Assembly (NCBI RefSeq): GCF_947495675.1
Contig: NZ_CANLZX010000002.1
Location: forward strand, 124,001 to 188,000
Reading direction: 5' to 3'
DNA: 64,000 bases
DNA from: an uncultured Algibacter sp.
Lineage (GTDB): Bacteria; Bacteroidota; Bacteroidia; Flavobacteriales; Flavobacteriaceae
In this document: one piece after another, positions 1 to 9,390 of the stretch
Numbering within the stretch: the stretch's first letter is position 1
Layout of the letters: each line of letters opens with the position of its first letter
Notes under the pieces: generated by a model
Told to the model about the DNA's origin: nothing
Databases searched by the model: none
What the model saw: only the letters and a program-made list of their open reading frames with translations
Made by a program: the position numbers and the translations under genes

Positions 1-438
1 TTAACTGATTTATCTCCTTCTCGACCTTATATTCTGTATAGACTGGCAGAAATCTATTTAAACTATGCTGAAGCACAAGCAGAAATGGGTAATGATGGAG
101 AAGCTAGAATTTACTTAAATAAAGTATCTAATAGAGCTTTGCAGCCAGATATTACGTCAAGTGGCGATGAATTGAAGGAAGCAATTAAGAGAGAAAGGAG
201 AATAGAACTTGCTTTTGAAGGTCATAATTTCTTTGATGAAAGAAGATGGATGAATCCTGGTAATTTAGGTTTTGATATTAAAGGATTAAAATGGACAAAA
301 GATGCTGGAGGGAATTTAACAAACGAAGAATATACAGTTGTTACAAGACCTTGGTTTGATAAGCATTACTATTTACCAATACCTCAACAAGAAATTGATA
401 AAGCTCCTGCTCTTTTGCAAAATGCAAATTATGAATAA
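1..438 (+). CDS. SusD/RagB-family outer-membrane glycan-binding lipoprotein, C-terminal part
   Basis: The reading frame is open from base 1 and is cut by the window edge, so the internal ATG at 85 is not the start. The residues YRLAEIYLNYAEAQAEMG, followed by a loop ending in NKVSNRAL and then RRIELAFEGHNFFDERRW, are the conserved C-terminal TPR/SusD signature. The protein ends with the usual PQQEIDKAP...NANY tail. SusD proteins sit on the cell surface as the lid of a SusC TonB-dependent transporter and capture oligosaccharides. The SusC partner would lie just upstream, outside this window. About 145 residues of a protein that is normally 450-600 residues are present. Confidence 0.93.
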   Translation, partial: LTDLSPSRPYILYRLAEIYLNYAEAQAEMGNDGEARIYLNKVSNRALQPDITSSGDELKEAIKRERRIELAFEGHNFFDERRWMNPGNLGFDIKGLKWTKDAGGNLTNEEYTVVTRPWFDKHYYLPIPQQEIDKAPALLQNANYE

Positions 439-468
439 TTATCAATAACTATTTTAATAATAATACTT

Positions 469-499
469 AAACACCGAAGCATTGCTTCGGTGTTTTTTT
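469..499 (+). terminator. Rho-independent terminator after the susD gene
   Basis: An inverted repeat, ACACCGAAGC and GCTTCGGTGT around a short loop, is followed by seven T. It lies about 30 bases after the susD stop and separates the susCD unit from the sugar-acid operon. Confidence 0.9.
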
Positions 500-606
500 A
501 TATAAAACATTTAATTGACACATACTTTTTTGGGTTTTAATACATATAATAAAGATAAATCTTGATTAGATAGGTAGTTTCGAATAGTCATCAAAAAGGA
601 ATAATA

Positions 607-637
607 TGGTAATATAGGCTTCATCTAGGGTAATTTA
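607..637 (+). promoter_or_regulatory. Direct-repeat operator A (21-bp spacing)
   Basis: TGGTAATATA at 607 and GGGTAATTTA at 628 are half-sites in the same orientation exactly 21 bp apart, about 120 bp before the first gene of the operon. The same arrangement recurs upstream of six other units here, always pointing toward the downstream gene. Binding by the hybrid two-component regulator encoded at 57769 is inferred, not shown. The rest of 500-757 holds no gene. Confidence 0.6.
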
Positions 638-757
638 TAATCTTAATAAAAATAGTAAATCTTGTATTTTAGTGTCAAATTTTAAGAGTATGTCTATATA
701 TTTTGGGCATCTATATTTTAGATAGTTAACGGAGAATTTTAAAATAAAATATTTAGT

Positions 758-1915
758 ATGGTAATTGAAAAAATAGAAACATTTATACTTAAAGATAAGC
801 TTTCTAAAAGTTTTTTCTTTTCACAATGGGAATACTCTGAAAGATGTATATGTGTAGTGAAGGTAACGGCATCAGATGGAACTTATGGATGGGGAGAAGG
901 TTATGGACCTGCAGCGGTTTTGGAGGCAGGTATTAAGTTGTTAGAGCCCATGGTACTTGGTCATAATCCATTAGAAAATGAAGTGATATGGAATAACATG
1001 TATCGTAAAACTTTAGATTTTGCACGTCGTGGTACCTTGGTTGCTTCTATTAGCGCTATTGATATTGCTATATGGGATTTGAAAGGGAAAATATTGGGCT
1101 TACCAATTTCAACATTACTAGGTGGTGCACATAGAGATAAAGTAAAGCCCTATGCAACAGGGTTATATTTTACAGATCATAACAATCCTTCAAAAGACTT
1201 TGAAGAAGAAGCTGGACGATATGTTGCACAAGGATTTAAGGCAATTAAAATGAAAGTTGGTTTAGGTCTTAAAGAGGATTATGCAAACGTTAAAAAAATG
1301 CGTGATACCATTGGAGATGACATTGAATTAATGGTAGACTCTAATCATGCTTATACATTTAGAGAAGCCGTTGCTTTAGCTAAAATGATAGAACCGTTTA
1401 ATATTAGTTGGTTTGAAGAGCCTTTATCACCAGAGTTTTATGCGCAGTATAGTGAGCTTAGAACAAAAACTACTATCCCGATTTCTGGAGGTGAATGTGA
1501 GTATTTGCGTTTTGGGTTTCACCAGTTATTAAGAAATAAATCAGTAGATATTATTCAACCCGATATTTGTGCATGCGGTGGCTTAACTGAGGCTAAGCGT
1601 ATTGCTGCATTAGCAAGTACTTATGGAGTTGATTTAATTCCGCATACATGGGGAACAGCAATAGGACTTCATGTCGCGCTTCATTTTATTTCGAATTTAG
1701 AATCTGTACCAGGAAGAATGATGAAGCCGGACTTTTTTATGGAATACGATCAGACTGAAAATGGACTTCGTGATAAGTTATCTTATCCATTAATTGAGAT
1801 GAAAGATGGTATGATAGACGTACCTAATAGACCTGGGCTGGGAATCGATATTGATGAGAAAGTATTAGAAAGGTATACAGTTTCTAAAACAATATTAAAG
1901 AAAAGTATTATTTAA
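758..1915 (+). CDS. Enolase-superfamily sugar-acid dehydratase or cycloisomerase (mandelate racemase subgroup)
   Basis: The 385-residue protein has a complete enolase-superfamily active site. It has the KxK motif at K164/K166 (KMKVG) and metal ligands at about D194 (DSNHAY), E220 (WFEEP) and E246 (GGECE). A His near 296 (IPHTWG) completes it. Family members abstract the proton alpha to a carboxylate of a sugar acid. It heads a run with an aldehyde dehydrogenase, an HpcH/HpaI aldolase and a RhaT-like carrier. That context fits either 3,6-anhydrogalactonate cycloisomerisation (aldehyde, aldonate, 2-keto-3-deoxy acid) or a fuconate/rhamnonate-like dehydratase. The exact substrate cannot be read from sequence. 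No signal peptide is present, so it is cytosolic. Confidence 0.85.
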   Translation: MVIEKIETFILKDKLSKSFFFSQWEYSERCICVVKVTASDGTYGWGEGYGPAAVLEAGIKLLEPMVLGHNPLENEVIWNNMYRKTLDFARRGTLVASISAIDIAIWDLKGKILGLPISTLLGGAHRDKVKPYATGLYFTDHNNPSKDFEEEAGRYVAQGFKAIKMKVGLGLKEDYANVKKMRDTIGDDIELMVDSNHAYTFREAVALAKMIEPFNISWFEEPLSPEFYAQYSELRTKTTIPISGGECEYLRFGFHQLLRNKSVDIIQPDICACGGLTEAKRIAALASTYGVDLIPHTWGTAIGLHVALHFISNLESVPGRMMKPDFFMEYDQTENGLRDKLSYPLIEMKDGMIDVPNRPGLGIDIDEKVLERYTVSKTILKKSII

Positions 1916-1970
1916 TAAAGCAACAAGTTGGGCAATTTGTAATATTGAAAATAATAATAAATACAAGTAA

Positions 1971-3425
1971 ATGAAAACAGAAAATTTCGGATATAAAAAA
2001 TTATATATTGATGGTAAATTGGTTGATGCGGTAAGCGGAGAAAGAGAAGATGTTATTTGTCCTGCTACAGGCGAAGTTATTGCTCAAGTAGCAAATGCCG
2101 GTAAAGAAGATGCAGAAAAAGCTTTAGTGTCAGCTCAAAAGGGTTTCAAATATTGGTCAAAATTGTCTTTAGCAGAAAGAACAGAATGGATGCTTAAACT
2201 TAGATCCGCAGTTTTGGAAAAAGAGCATGAATTAAGAACTGCTATGGTTCATGAAATGGGTAAAAATTATGAAGGTGCATATGAAGATATTGAAGCTGTA
2301 ATAAATGCCTTAGAGTGGTATCCAGCTGCAATGAAAAACTTAAGAGAAGAACAAATTCCAGATTACGAGAACACGCATACGCATAAAATGATTTCGAAAC
2401 CAGCTGGAGTCGCGGTAGCGTATTTAGCTTGGAATTTTCCTTTACTAAATGTAGGTTTTAAATTAGGGCCAGCTTTAGCCTCTGGATGTTCTATAATTAT
2501 TAAGCCTTCAGCATTATCTCCATTATCTACTTATATGATTGGTGAGATTTTGCATGAAATTGATTTTCCAGCCGGAGTTGTTAATATTTTATCAGGACCG
2601 AGTTCTACTGTTGCGCATACCATGACAACAAGTACAATACCTGCAGTATTAACCATGATTGGGTCTACTGCTACTGGGCAACGCGTTATTGCAGACAGTA
2701 CGACATCTATAAAAAAATTAGGAATGGAACTAGGTGGAAATGCACCTTTTATTGTTTTTGAAGATGCCGATTTTGATAAAGCTTTAGAGTTAGCTGTAGT
2801 TTTAAACTTCTGGAATTCAGGACAAATTTGTGTAGCCGCAAATAGAGTTATGGTCCATAAAAATATTTACGATAAATTCTTAAAAGCATTCATAAAAAGA
2901 ACATCAGAATTACAATTAGGTTTTGGAATTAAAGAAAATCCAGACGTATTTATGGGACCTGTGGTTACAAAATCTGATAGAGATAGAATGTTCAAATTAG
3001 TTGAAGATGCTGTTAGTAAAGGAGCAACTTTAGAATATGGAGGAAAAATACCAGAAGGATTTCCTGAAGAAGGTAATTGGATAGAACCAACAGTAGTTTC
3101 TGGAGTTACAACAAATATGGATTTATTTAAAAAAGAAACATTTGGTCCGGTAGCGGGGATTATGAGTTTTGATACAGATGACGAAGCGCTTGAATTGGCT
3201 AACAATACCGAATATGGATTAGCTTCTTATATATTTACAAACAATCATAAAAGAATTGAGCGCTTTACTGAAGAATTAGAGTTTGGTGAAATTCAAATAA
3301 ACGGTGTTAAATATGCTATCTATTTACCTCATGGAGGTATCAAAAACAGTGGTATTGGACATGATTGTTCTCACTTGGCGTTAGAAGATTATTTAGTAAA
3401 AAAACGTATTTCAACAGCTATTTAA
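1971..3425 (+). CDS. NAD(P)-dependent aldehyde dehydrogenase
   Basis: This is a 484-residue member of the ALDH superfamily. It has the Rossmann region with AWNFPLLN, the general base Glu in LGMELGGNAPF, and the catalytic Cys in WNSGQICVAANR. The C-terminal region has NGVKYAIYLPHGGIKNSGIG. The length is normal for the family. It lies between the enolase-family enzyme and the aldolase, so it probably oxidises an aldehyde made from the algal polymer. The best candidates are 3,6-anhydrogalactose to its aldonate, or lactaldehyde or glyceraldehyde released by the following aldolase. It overlaps functionally with the periplasmic molybdenum enzyme encoded at 13511-16158. The substrate is inferred only. 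It is cytosolic. Confidence 0.88.
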   Translation: MKTENFGYKKLYIDGKLVDAVSGEREDVICPATGEVIAQVANAGKEDAEKALVSAQKGFKYWSKLSLAERTEWMLKLRSAVLEKEHELRTAMVHEMGKNYEGAYEDIEAVINALEWYPAAMKNLREEQIPDYENTHTHKMISKPAGVAVAYLAWNFPLLNVGFKLGPALASGCSIIIKPSALSPLSTYMIGEILHEIDFPAGVVNILSGPSSTVAHTMTTSTIPAVLTMIGSTATGQRVIADSTTSIKKLGMELGGNAPFIVFEDADFDKALELAVVLNFWNSGQICVAANRVMVHKNIYDKFLKAFIKRTSELQLGFGIKENPDVFMGPVVTKSDRDRMFKLVEDAVSKGATLEYGGKIPEGFPEEGNWIEPTVVSGVTTNMDLFKKETFGPVAGIMSFDTDDEALELANNTEYGLASYIFTNNHKRIERFTEELEFGEIQINGVKYAIYLPHGGIKNSGIGHDCSHLALEDYLVKKRISTAI

Positions 3426-3428
3426 TCT

Positions 3429-4190
3429 ATGAAAAATAAAATAAAAGAAAGTCTTCAAAAGGGCGATACAATTTATGGTCCTTTTTGTAAAATTCAAGAT
3501 CCATCTATAGTAGAAATTGCTGCTTTAAGTAACTTCGATTTCATAATTATTGATATGGAACACGGACCGTTTAGTATTGAATCCGCACAAAATATGATTC
3601 GTGCTGCAGAAGCTAGAGGAATTACACCCGTTGTTCGAGTTACAGAAAACAATGAAACACTTATTTTAAGAGTTTTAGATATCGGAGCAAAATGTATACA
3701 AGTACCACAAATATGTACTAAGGCGGACGCAGAAAGGGTTGTTAAGGCAACTAAGTTTTTTCCGCAAGGGGAACGCGGTATGTGTAGATATGTTCGTGCT
3801 GCAGAATATACTAATATTAGTCCAGTAGATCATTTTGGAAAAGCAAATGACGATGTGATATCTATTATTCATATAGAAGGAATGGAAGGTATTGATAACC
3901 TAGAAGAGATATTATCCGTAGAAGGAATTGATATCATATTTTTAGGCCCTTACGATTTATCACAGTCATGTGGTGTTCCAGGGCAAGTGCATCACGAGAA
4001 AGTAGTAGGAGCAATGAAAGACGCTGTAAAACTGGCAAGAAAATACGGGAAAGCTGTAGGTACGTTTACAGAATCTGTCGAAAATGCAAAAAAATGGAAA
4101 GATATTGGTGTTCAATACATCTCATACGCAGTAGATGTGGGGCTAATCATGAATACATTTAAAGATATTACCCAACGGTTACATAGTTGA
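3429..4190 (+). CDS. HpcH/HpaI-family 2-keto-3-deoxy acid aldolase
   Basis: The 253-residue protein has the metal-dependent class II HpaI fold signature: IIDMEHGPF near the N-terminus, VRV, a GAKCIQVPQ segment, the Arg-containing PQGERG loop, and IHIEGMEG with a metal-binding Glu. IDIIFLGPYDLSQS follows toward the C-terminus. Family members (HpaI, GarL, YfaU) split unphosphorylated 2-keto-3-deoxy acids into pyruvate and an aldehyde. The start lies 3 bases after the ALDH stop, so the two are co-translated. If the substrate is 2-keto-3-deoxygalactonate, this enzyme would give a kinase-free route, which matters because the local kinase gene at 49330-49657 is broken. Confidence 0.87.
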   Translation: MKNKIKESLQKGDTIYGPFCKIQDPSIVEIAALSNFDFIIIDMEHGPFSIESAQNMIRAAEARGITPVVRVTENNETLILRVLDIGAKCIQVPQICTKADAERVVKATKFFPQGERGMCRYVRAAEYTNISPVDHFGKANDDVISIIHIEGMEGIDNLEEILSVEGIDIIFLGPYDLSQSCGVPGQVHHEKVVGAMKDAVKLARKYGKAVGTFTESVENAKKWKDIGVQYISYAVDVGLIMNTFKDITQRLHS

Positions 4191-4223
4191 TAATTAGTAC
4201 CTAAAAAACTAAACTATATTTTT

Positions 4224-5216
4224 ATGGATTATTTTCCTTTATTACTGGTTATTTTTGCTAGTGTATTTCAGGGTTCTTTTGGTCTAGGAATGAAATTTAT
4301 GCCACCACTAAAATGGGAAGCTTGGTGGTTGGTTCATAGTACTTTTGCTCTAATTATTATTCCAAGCGTTTGGGCGTATTTAGTAGTGCCAGATTTATTT
4401 GGTGTTGTAACTTCAGCATCGCCCGAAGCAACAATCAAAGCCATGATTTTTGGAGCTCTTTGGGGTATTGGTGGTATTATGTTTGGTAAAAGTGTACCGT
4501 ATATTGGGCTTTCTCTTACTTATGGAATTGTTATGGGGGTATGCTCTGCAGCCGGTGGATTAATTCCTTTGTTTTCAATTGATAACGCAACACAATTACC
4601 TGAGTTTCCATATATTATTGGAGGTGTTATAATTATGCTAGTAGGTGTTGCAATTACAGCTTATGCTGGTGTATTGAAAGATAAAAAACAAGGAGAAACT
4701 CAACAAAAAATCAATTTAAAAGTAGGATTGATCATTGCCATTTTAAGTGGTTTGCTTTCTGCGGCTTTAGCTATTGGATTTGCTGAGGGAAAAAGTATTG
4801 GAGCAATTGCGGAACAAGCAGGGGCGATTTCCAGAAATGGTAGTTTAGCAATCTGGGTAGTTGTATTGTGGGGAGGATTCATTGTTAATGCAGGATATTC
4901 AATTTTCTTATTAGCTAAGAATAATACTTGGAGTTCTTTTTCTACACCAAAAGCAAGAAAAGCGTACATGTGGTCAATTGGAGCTGCATTGTTATGGTTT
5001 GGTGCTTTAGGAATATACGGGCAAGGGGCTACATTAATGGGGAAAATAGGAGATGCTATTGCATGGCCTATAATGTTAGGTCTTTCATTAATAGTTGGAA
5101 ATATTTGGGCTTATCTCAATAAGGAGTGGGACGGTGCAAAAAAACCATTCAATATCATGATATTGGGAGTGTTGTTTATTATTGTGGCTGTAATAGTTAT
5201 GAGTATTAAACCTTAA
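4224..5216 (+). CDS. RhaT-like sugar/proton symporter of the drug/metabolite transporter superfamily
   Basis: The 330-residue polytopic protein has about ten hydrophobic helices. Its order of motifs resembles RhaT: a WEAWW segment in the first loop, then FGALWGIGGIMFGKSVPYIGLSLTYGIVMG, then a late half-repeat. RhaT imports L-rhamnose or L-lyxose with a proton across the inner membrane. Here the neighbours are sugar-acid catabolic genes, so the cargo may be another deoxy- or anhydro-sugar or its acid. Start follows the aldolase stop by 33 bases. Confidence 0.8.
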   Translation: MDYFPLLLVIFASVFQGSFGLGMKFMPPLKWEAWWLVHSTFALIIIPSVWAYLVVPDLFGVVTSASPEATIKAMIFGALWGIGGIMFGKSVPYIGLSLTYGIVMGVCSAAGGLIPLFSIDNATQLPEFPYIIGGVIIMLVGVAITAYAGVLKDKKQGETQQKINLKVGLIIAILSGLLSAALAIGFAEGKSIGAIAEQAGAISRNGSLAIWVVVLWGGFIVNAGYSIFLLAKNNTWSSFSTPKARKAYMWSIGAALLWFGALGIYGQGATLMGKIGDAIAWPIMLGLSLIVGNIWAYLNKEWDGAKKPFNIMILGVLFIIVAVIVMSIKP

Positions 5217-5305
5217 TTAAACTTAGTGTTTAATTAGTAGTAATCTCATAGGACCTCTAGACTTTTTAAGTAATAACATTTAATACATCAAAATAATATT
5301 AGAAT

Positions 5306-7336
5306 ATGAATAACTTTCAAATATATAAATCGATAATTATTTGTTGTTTTCTTTTTATACAATCATCTTTTGCGCAGCAAAAGGGCATAATAAACAACGC
5401 TAATAGTAATTTCGTAAAATTAAAAAGTATTGATATTGGTGATTGCAAATGGACTGAAGGTTTTTGGGCAGATAAGTTTAAAGTTTGCGAAGAATCAATG
5501 TTACCCTATATGGGTGAAGTTCTATGTGGCGATGTTGGTCATGGATTAAATAATTTTAAAAGAGCCGCTGGGTTACAAGAAGGCCCTCATAAAGGATTTG
5601 GATGGCACGATGGTGATTTTTATAAATATTTAGAAGCATGTATGTATGTGTATGCTCAAAACGGTGACAAAAACTTGTTAAACGATGTGGATAGCTATAT
5701 AGCGATTATAGGAAAAGCGCAATTGGAAGATGGGTATTTACAAACACAAATTCAATTAAATGACAGTAAAAACCCATACGAAAACCGTAGAAACCATGAG
5801 ATGTACAATAGTGGTCACTTATTGACGAGTGCATGTGTTCATAATAGAATAACTGGTCAAAGGAATTTTTTAGATATAGCTATTAAACATGCAAACTTAT
5901 TGTATACTATTTTTATGCCTGAAGATGATCATTATGGTCGTTTCGGTTTTAATCAAACTCAAATCATGGGATTGGTTGAATTATATCGTACTACCAAAGA
6001 CAAAAGGTACTTGAAGTTGGCAGAAAAGTTTATTAATAACAGAGGCAAGTATAAAGTAGAAGAAACACCAGGTACAAAAGGGTATCCCATTGGCGATATG
6101 GTTCAAGAGCGGACTCCATTACGAAAATCTGAGGAAGCTGTTGGTCATGCCGTACTTGCATTGTACTATTATGCAGGAGCCGCTGATGTAGCTTCTGAAA
6201 CTGGGGAGCAAGCATTGATTGAAGCTTTAGATAGACTTTGGGAAAATGTAACTGAAAAGAAAATGTATGTTACCGGAGCCGTAGGTCAAGCACATTATGG
6301 TAGATCGACAAATAAAGATAAAATAGAGGAAGGGTTTATTGATGAATACATGATGCCTAATACTACGGCTTATAATGAAACTTGTGCAAATATTTGTAAT
6401 TCTATGTTTAGTTACCGAATGTTGGGTTTAAAAGGACAATCAAAATATGGAGATATTATGGAATTGGTATTGTATAATAGTGCACTTTCAGGGATTAGTA
6501 TTGAAGGTAAAGATTATTATTATTCCAATCCATTGCGTAAAGTGGAAGGTGCAATAAATTATAAAAAAATGAATACTGAGTTTCCTGTTAGGCAACCTTA
6601 TTTAGAATGTTTTTGTTGTCCTCCAAATTTAGTCCGTACCATAGCAAAAGTGTCAGGATGGGCATATAGTCTTTCGTCTAACGGAATTGCTGTAAATCTA
6701 TATGGTGGAAATGCATTAGAGACTAAATTGTTAGATGGTTCTAAGATTAAATTAAAACAAGAAACACAGTATCCATGGGAAGGTTCAGTAAAAATTACTG
6801 TTGATGACTGTAAAAATAAACCTTTTGAAATGTTGTTTCGAATTCCTCGTTGGGCTGAAGGAACTAAAATATTAGTGAATGGAAAAAATACTGAAACCGA
6901 AATAAAACCAGGAAATTTTGCAAAAATTGAACGAACTTGGAAAAAAGGAGATGTTATAAGAATAGAAATGCCCATGGAAGTTACTTTTGTAGAAGGGCAT
7001 CCACGTATTGAAGAAGCACGTAATCAAATTGCAGTTAAAAGAGGACCTGTAGTTTATTGTGTTGAGTCTCCTGATTTACCTGAAAAATCAGAAATTTTGA
7101 ATGTTTATATCAAGGGGGATACACGATTAGAAAGCGAGTACAAGCCTAATTTTTTGGGAGGAGTATCAACTATTTCTGCAGATTTATTGTTACGTAAAAA
7201 TGAAGAAAAAGATATGTATAGAACAGTAAGCAAACCTGTTTTCGAAACTTTTAAATCTCAGCTTGTGCCTTATTTTACTTGGAGCAATCGAGGTGAATCA
7301 GAAATGACTGTTTTCTTACCAATTATTTGGAACTAA
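5306..7336 (+). CDS. GH127-family glycoside hydrolase, exported
   Basis: This 676-residue protein (old name DUF1680) opens with a signal peptide ending near SSFAQQ. The family's Zn/Cys active-site pieces are present: NETCANIC (Glu and Cys ligands) and LECFCCPPNLVRT (adjacent Cys pair, one the proposed nucleophile). GH127 was founded on beta-L-arabinofuranosidases. In carrageenan loci of marine Bacteroidota, GH127 enzymes release 3,6-anhydro-D-galactose from non-reducing ends, which fits this context better. Two paralogues follow at 10895 and 34001, with nearly identical central regions (MVQERTPLR.SEEAVGHAVLALYYYAGAADV). Activity is inferred. Confidence 0.9.
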   Translation: MNNFQIYKSIIICCFLFIQSSFAQQKGIINNANSNFVKLKSIDIGDCKWTEGFWADKFKVCEESMLPYMGEVLCGDVGHGLNNFKRAAGLQEGPHKGFGWHDGDFYKYLEACMYVYAQNGDKNLLNDVDSYIAIIGKAQLEDGYLQTQIQLNDSKNPYENRRNHEMYNSGHLLTSACVHNRITGQRNFLDIAIKHANLLYTIFMPEDDHYGRFGFNQTQIMGLVELYRTTKDKRYLKLAEKFINNRGKYKVEETPGTKGYPIGDMVQERTPLRKSEEAVGHAVLALYYYAGAADVASETGEQALIEALDRLWENVTEKKMYVTGAVGQAHYGRSTNKDKIEEGFIDEYMMPNTTAYNETCANICNSMFSYRMLGLKGQSKYGDIMELVLYNSALSGISIEGKDYYYSNPLRKVEGAINYKKMNTEFPVRQPYLECFCCPPNLVRTIAKVSGWAYSLSSNGIAVNLYGGNALETKLLDGSKIKLKQETQYPWEGSVKITVDDCKNKPFEMLFRIPRWAEGTKILVNGKNTETEIKPGNFAKIERTWKKGDVIRIEMPMEVTFVEGHPRIEEARNQIAVKRGPVVYCVESPDLPEKSEILNVYIKGDTRLESEYKPNFLGGVSTISADLLLRKNEEKDMYRTVSKPVFETFKSQLVPYFTWSNRGESEMTVFLPIIWN

Positions 7337-7383
7337 AAAAGCGCAAGTATATAATTTTAACATTATTTATCTAACTAAATATT

Positions 7384-8949
7384 ATGGGATCATATAAAAG
7401 GAATGCTTATAAATATGCAACAATAGTAGCAATTGGAGGTTTTGTATTTGGTTTAGACGCCGCTTTAATTTCTGGGGCTTTTAAATTTATTACAGCTGAA
7501 TTTAATTTAAACGAGTGGCAAGTAGGAGCTTTAGGGTTTGGACCAGGAATTGGTGTTTTAATAGCTTTACCATTAGCAGCTTGGTCTAGTAATAAATTTG
7601 GGCGAAAAGCGACTTTGAAGGTAATTGCAGCAATGTACTTAATATCTGCTTTAGGCTCAGCATTTGCACCTTCGTTCTCCACACTTTTTGTTGCGCGTTT
7701 ACTCGGTGGTTTGGCATTTAGTTCGATTACTCTAGCAGCAATGTATATTGGTGAAATTGCTCCTGCAGAATGGCGAGGTAAGTTAGTATCAATGACGCAG
7801 ATTAACATCGTAATTGGTCTTACTGCTGCTTATTTTATAAATTATTGGATTCTACAAACTACTAATTCTGATGCAGAGTGGGTAACAACCTTTGGACTTA
7901 AAGAGTATACTTGGAGATGGATGTTGGGTATTGAAATTATACCGGCATTGATATGGTTTGGATTACTTTATTTAGTACCTCGCAGCCCTGCTTGGTTAGT
8001 ATATAAAGGGAAGTTTGATGAAGCTAAAAAAACTTTAACTAAGGTTATTCCGGAAAATGAGATTGAGGAACATGTTGAGGAAATGAAACTAAGTGTTCAA
8101 GAAAGTAATCAAGATAGATCTGTAGGAACTCAAATGAAGGAAATTTTTAGTAAAAAGATGACTATCGTTACAATAGTTGCATTTACTATGGCTATAGTGC
8201 AACAATCAACTGGTATTAATGCCGTTTTAACCTATGCGCCAACCGTTATGGAACAGTTAGGTTTAGGTGAACAAGCAGCATTTCAACAGGCCATTTGGAT
8301 TGGTCTGGTAAGTATTATTTTTACTATTTTATCTTTAGTTTTAATAGACAAACTAGGAAGACGCCCAATGATGATTTCTGGATTAGTTTGGGTAATTTTA
8401 AGTTTGGGAATTTGTGCTTATGGATTTGGCTCTGCTAAATATGAAGTTACAAATGAAGCCATTGCAGAAATGAAAGACATCCCTAATGTTGATAAATTAT
8501 CAGCCTTAGTGGGGAAAGAATTCGCAACTGATATAGAGTTTAAGGAGGCAGTTAAAGGTGTTATGGGAGATATTTCAGCTAGAGATAATTCTAGCGTGTT
8601 TCTACAGAAATCAGCGGTACTTAATGCAACTTTAATTCTTATAGGTATTTTAAGTTTTATAGCTGCATTTCATTTTTCGGTAGGACCAATTATGTGGGTA
8701 TTACTATCAGAAATTTTTCCAATTTCCGTAAGAGGAATTGCAATACCATTTTTCGCACTCCTTTCTAGTACAATTAGTGCGTTAACACAGTTTCTATTTC
8801 CGTGGCAACTTGCAAACATGGGAGCAAGTTCAATATTTTTATTTTATGCGGGAATCGTTTTTCTAGGTTTAATTGTTTTATTTAAGTTTTTACCTGAAAC
8901 AAAAAATTTAACCATTGAGGAGATTCAACTAAAACTTCAGAAAAAATAG
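7384..8949 (+). CDS. MFS sugar porter (sugar/H+ symporter)
   Basis: The 521-residue, 12-helix transporter has sugar-porter family signatures: GLDAALISGA in helix 1, the FGRKATL loop motif, PRSPAWLV after helix 6, DKLGRRPMM in the second half, and PETKN near the C-terminus. An extended loop (about residues 350-400) between helices 9 and 10 is longer than in XylE and GalP. It follows GH127 by 47 bases and probably moves the released monosaccharide into the cytosol. It is the last gene of the first operon. Confidence 0.88.
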   Translation: MGSYKRNAYKYATIVAIGGFVFGLDAALISGAFKFITAEFNLNEWQVGALGFGPGIGVLIALPLAAWSSNKFGRKATLKVIAAMYLISALGSAFAPSFSTLFVARLLGGLAFSSITLAAMYIGEIAPAEWRGKLVSMTQINIVIGLTAAYFINYWILQTTNSDAEWVTTFGLKEYTWRWMLGIEIIPALIWFGLLYLVPRSPAWLVYKGKFDEAKKTLTKVIPENEIEEHVEEMKLSVQESNQDRSVGTQMKEIFSKKMTIVTIVAFTMAIVQQSTGINAVLTYAPTVMEQLGLGEQAAFQQAIWIGLVSIIFTILSLVLIDKLGRRPMMISGLVWVILSLGICAYGFGSAKYEVTNEAIAEMKDIPNVDKLSALVGKEFATDIEFKEAVKGVMGDISARDNSSVFLQKSAVLNATLILIGILSFIAAFHFSVGPIMWVLLSEIFPISVRGIAIPFFALLSSTISALTQFLFPWQLANMGASSIFLFYAGIVFLGLIVLFKFLPETKNLTIEEIQLKLQKK

Positions 8950-9390
8950 AACTTTTAATCGTATAGACATATATAAGTTGGAAGGTTGTATTTGTTTTAC
9001 ACATCATTCGAATAATCTAGTTTAGTATATACCCGAGATTTAGAGATGGGTAAATATGTTTATTAACTGGGTATTTATAGTTTATAAAGAATTTTGAATT
9101 AATTCTAATTTTACCTTAATCAAATTAAAAGTTTGTTGCTCTAGTGTCAGATATGTTTTAAATTTAACTTACTCAGTTTAAAATTCGTTGAATTCAGTAA
9201 AACTGTAAGTTTAGAAGAAGACAAATATATGTAATAGCACTAGAATGATCCTTAGAATTAGAAGTGACAAATTTTTTATAGATGATTTAGCTATTAAAAT
9301 AAAAATTTATATCAACTATCTATTTTATTAGGGTAAATCGTAGCACAGTTAAAGCTATATTTTATCTAACTTAATTAGATTAATTTACTA
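8950..9390 (+). promoter_or_regulatory. 441-base intergenic region with direct-repeat operator B
   Basis: No gene was found on either strand. GGGTAAATAT at 9048 and GGGTATTTAT at 9069 form a tandem pair 21 bp apart, matching the other operators of the locus. A further single copy, GGGTAAATCG, sits at 9331, 60 bp before the sulfatase start, with no clear 21-bp partner. The region is AT-rich and no strong terminator hairpin was seen. Confidence 0.55.

Noticed and set aside
7407-7808. Long antisense open frames inside transporters and enzymes
   Set aside because: They mirror the codon pattern of the real gene on the other strand and have no domain, start context or independent support.
9331-9340. 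GGGTAAATCG as part of a tandem operator
   Set aside because: It is well placed 60 bp before a gene, but no half-site was found 21 bp on either side.
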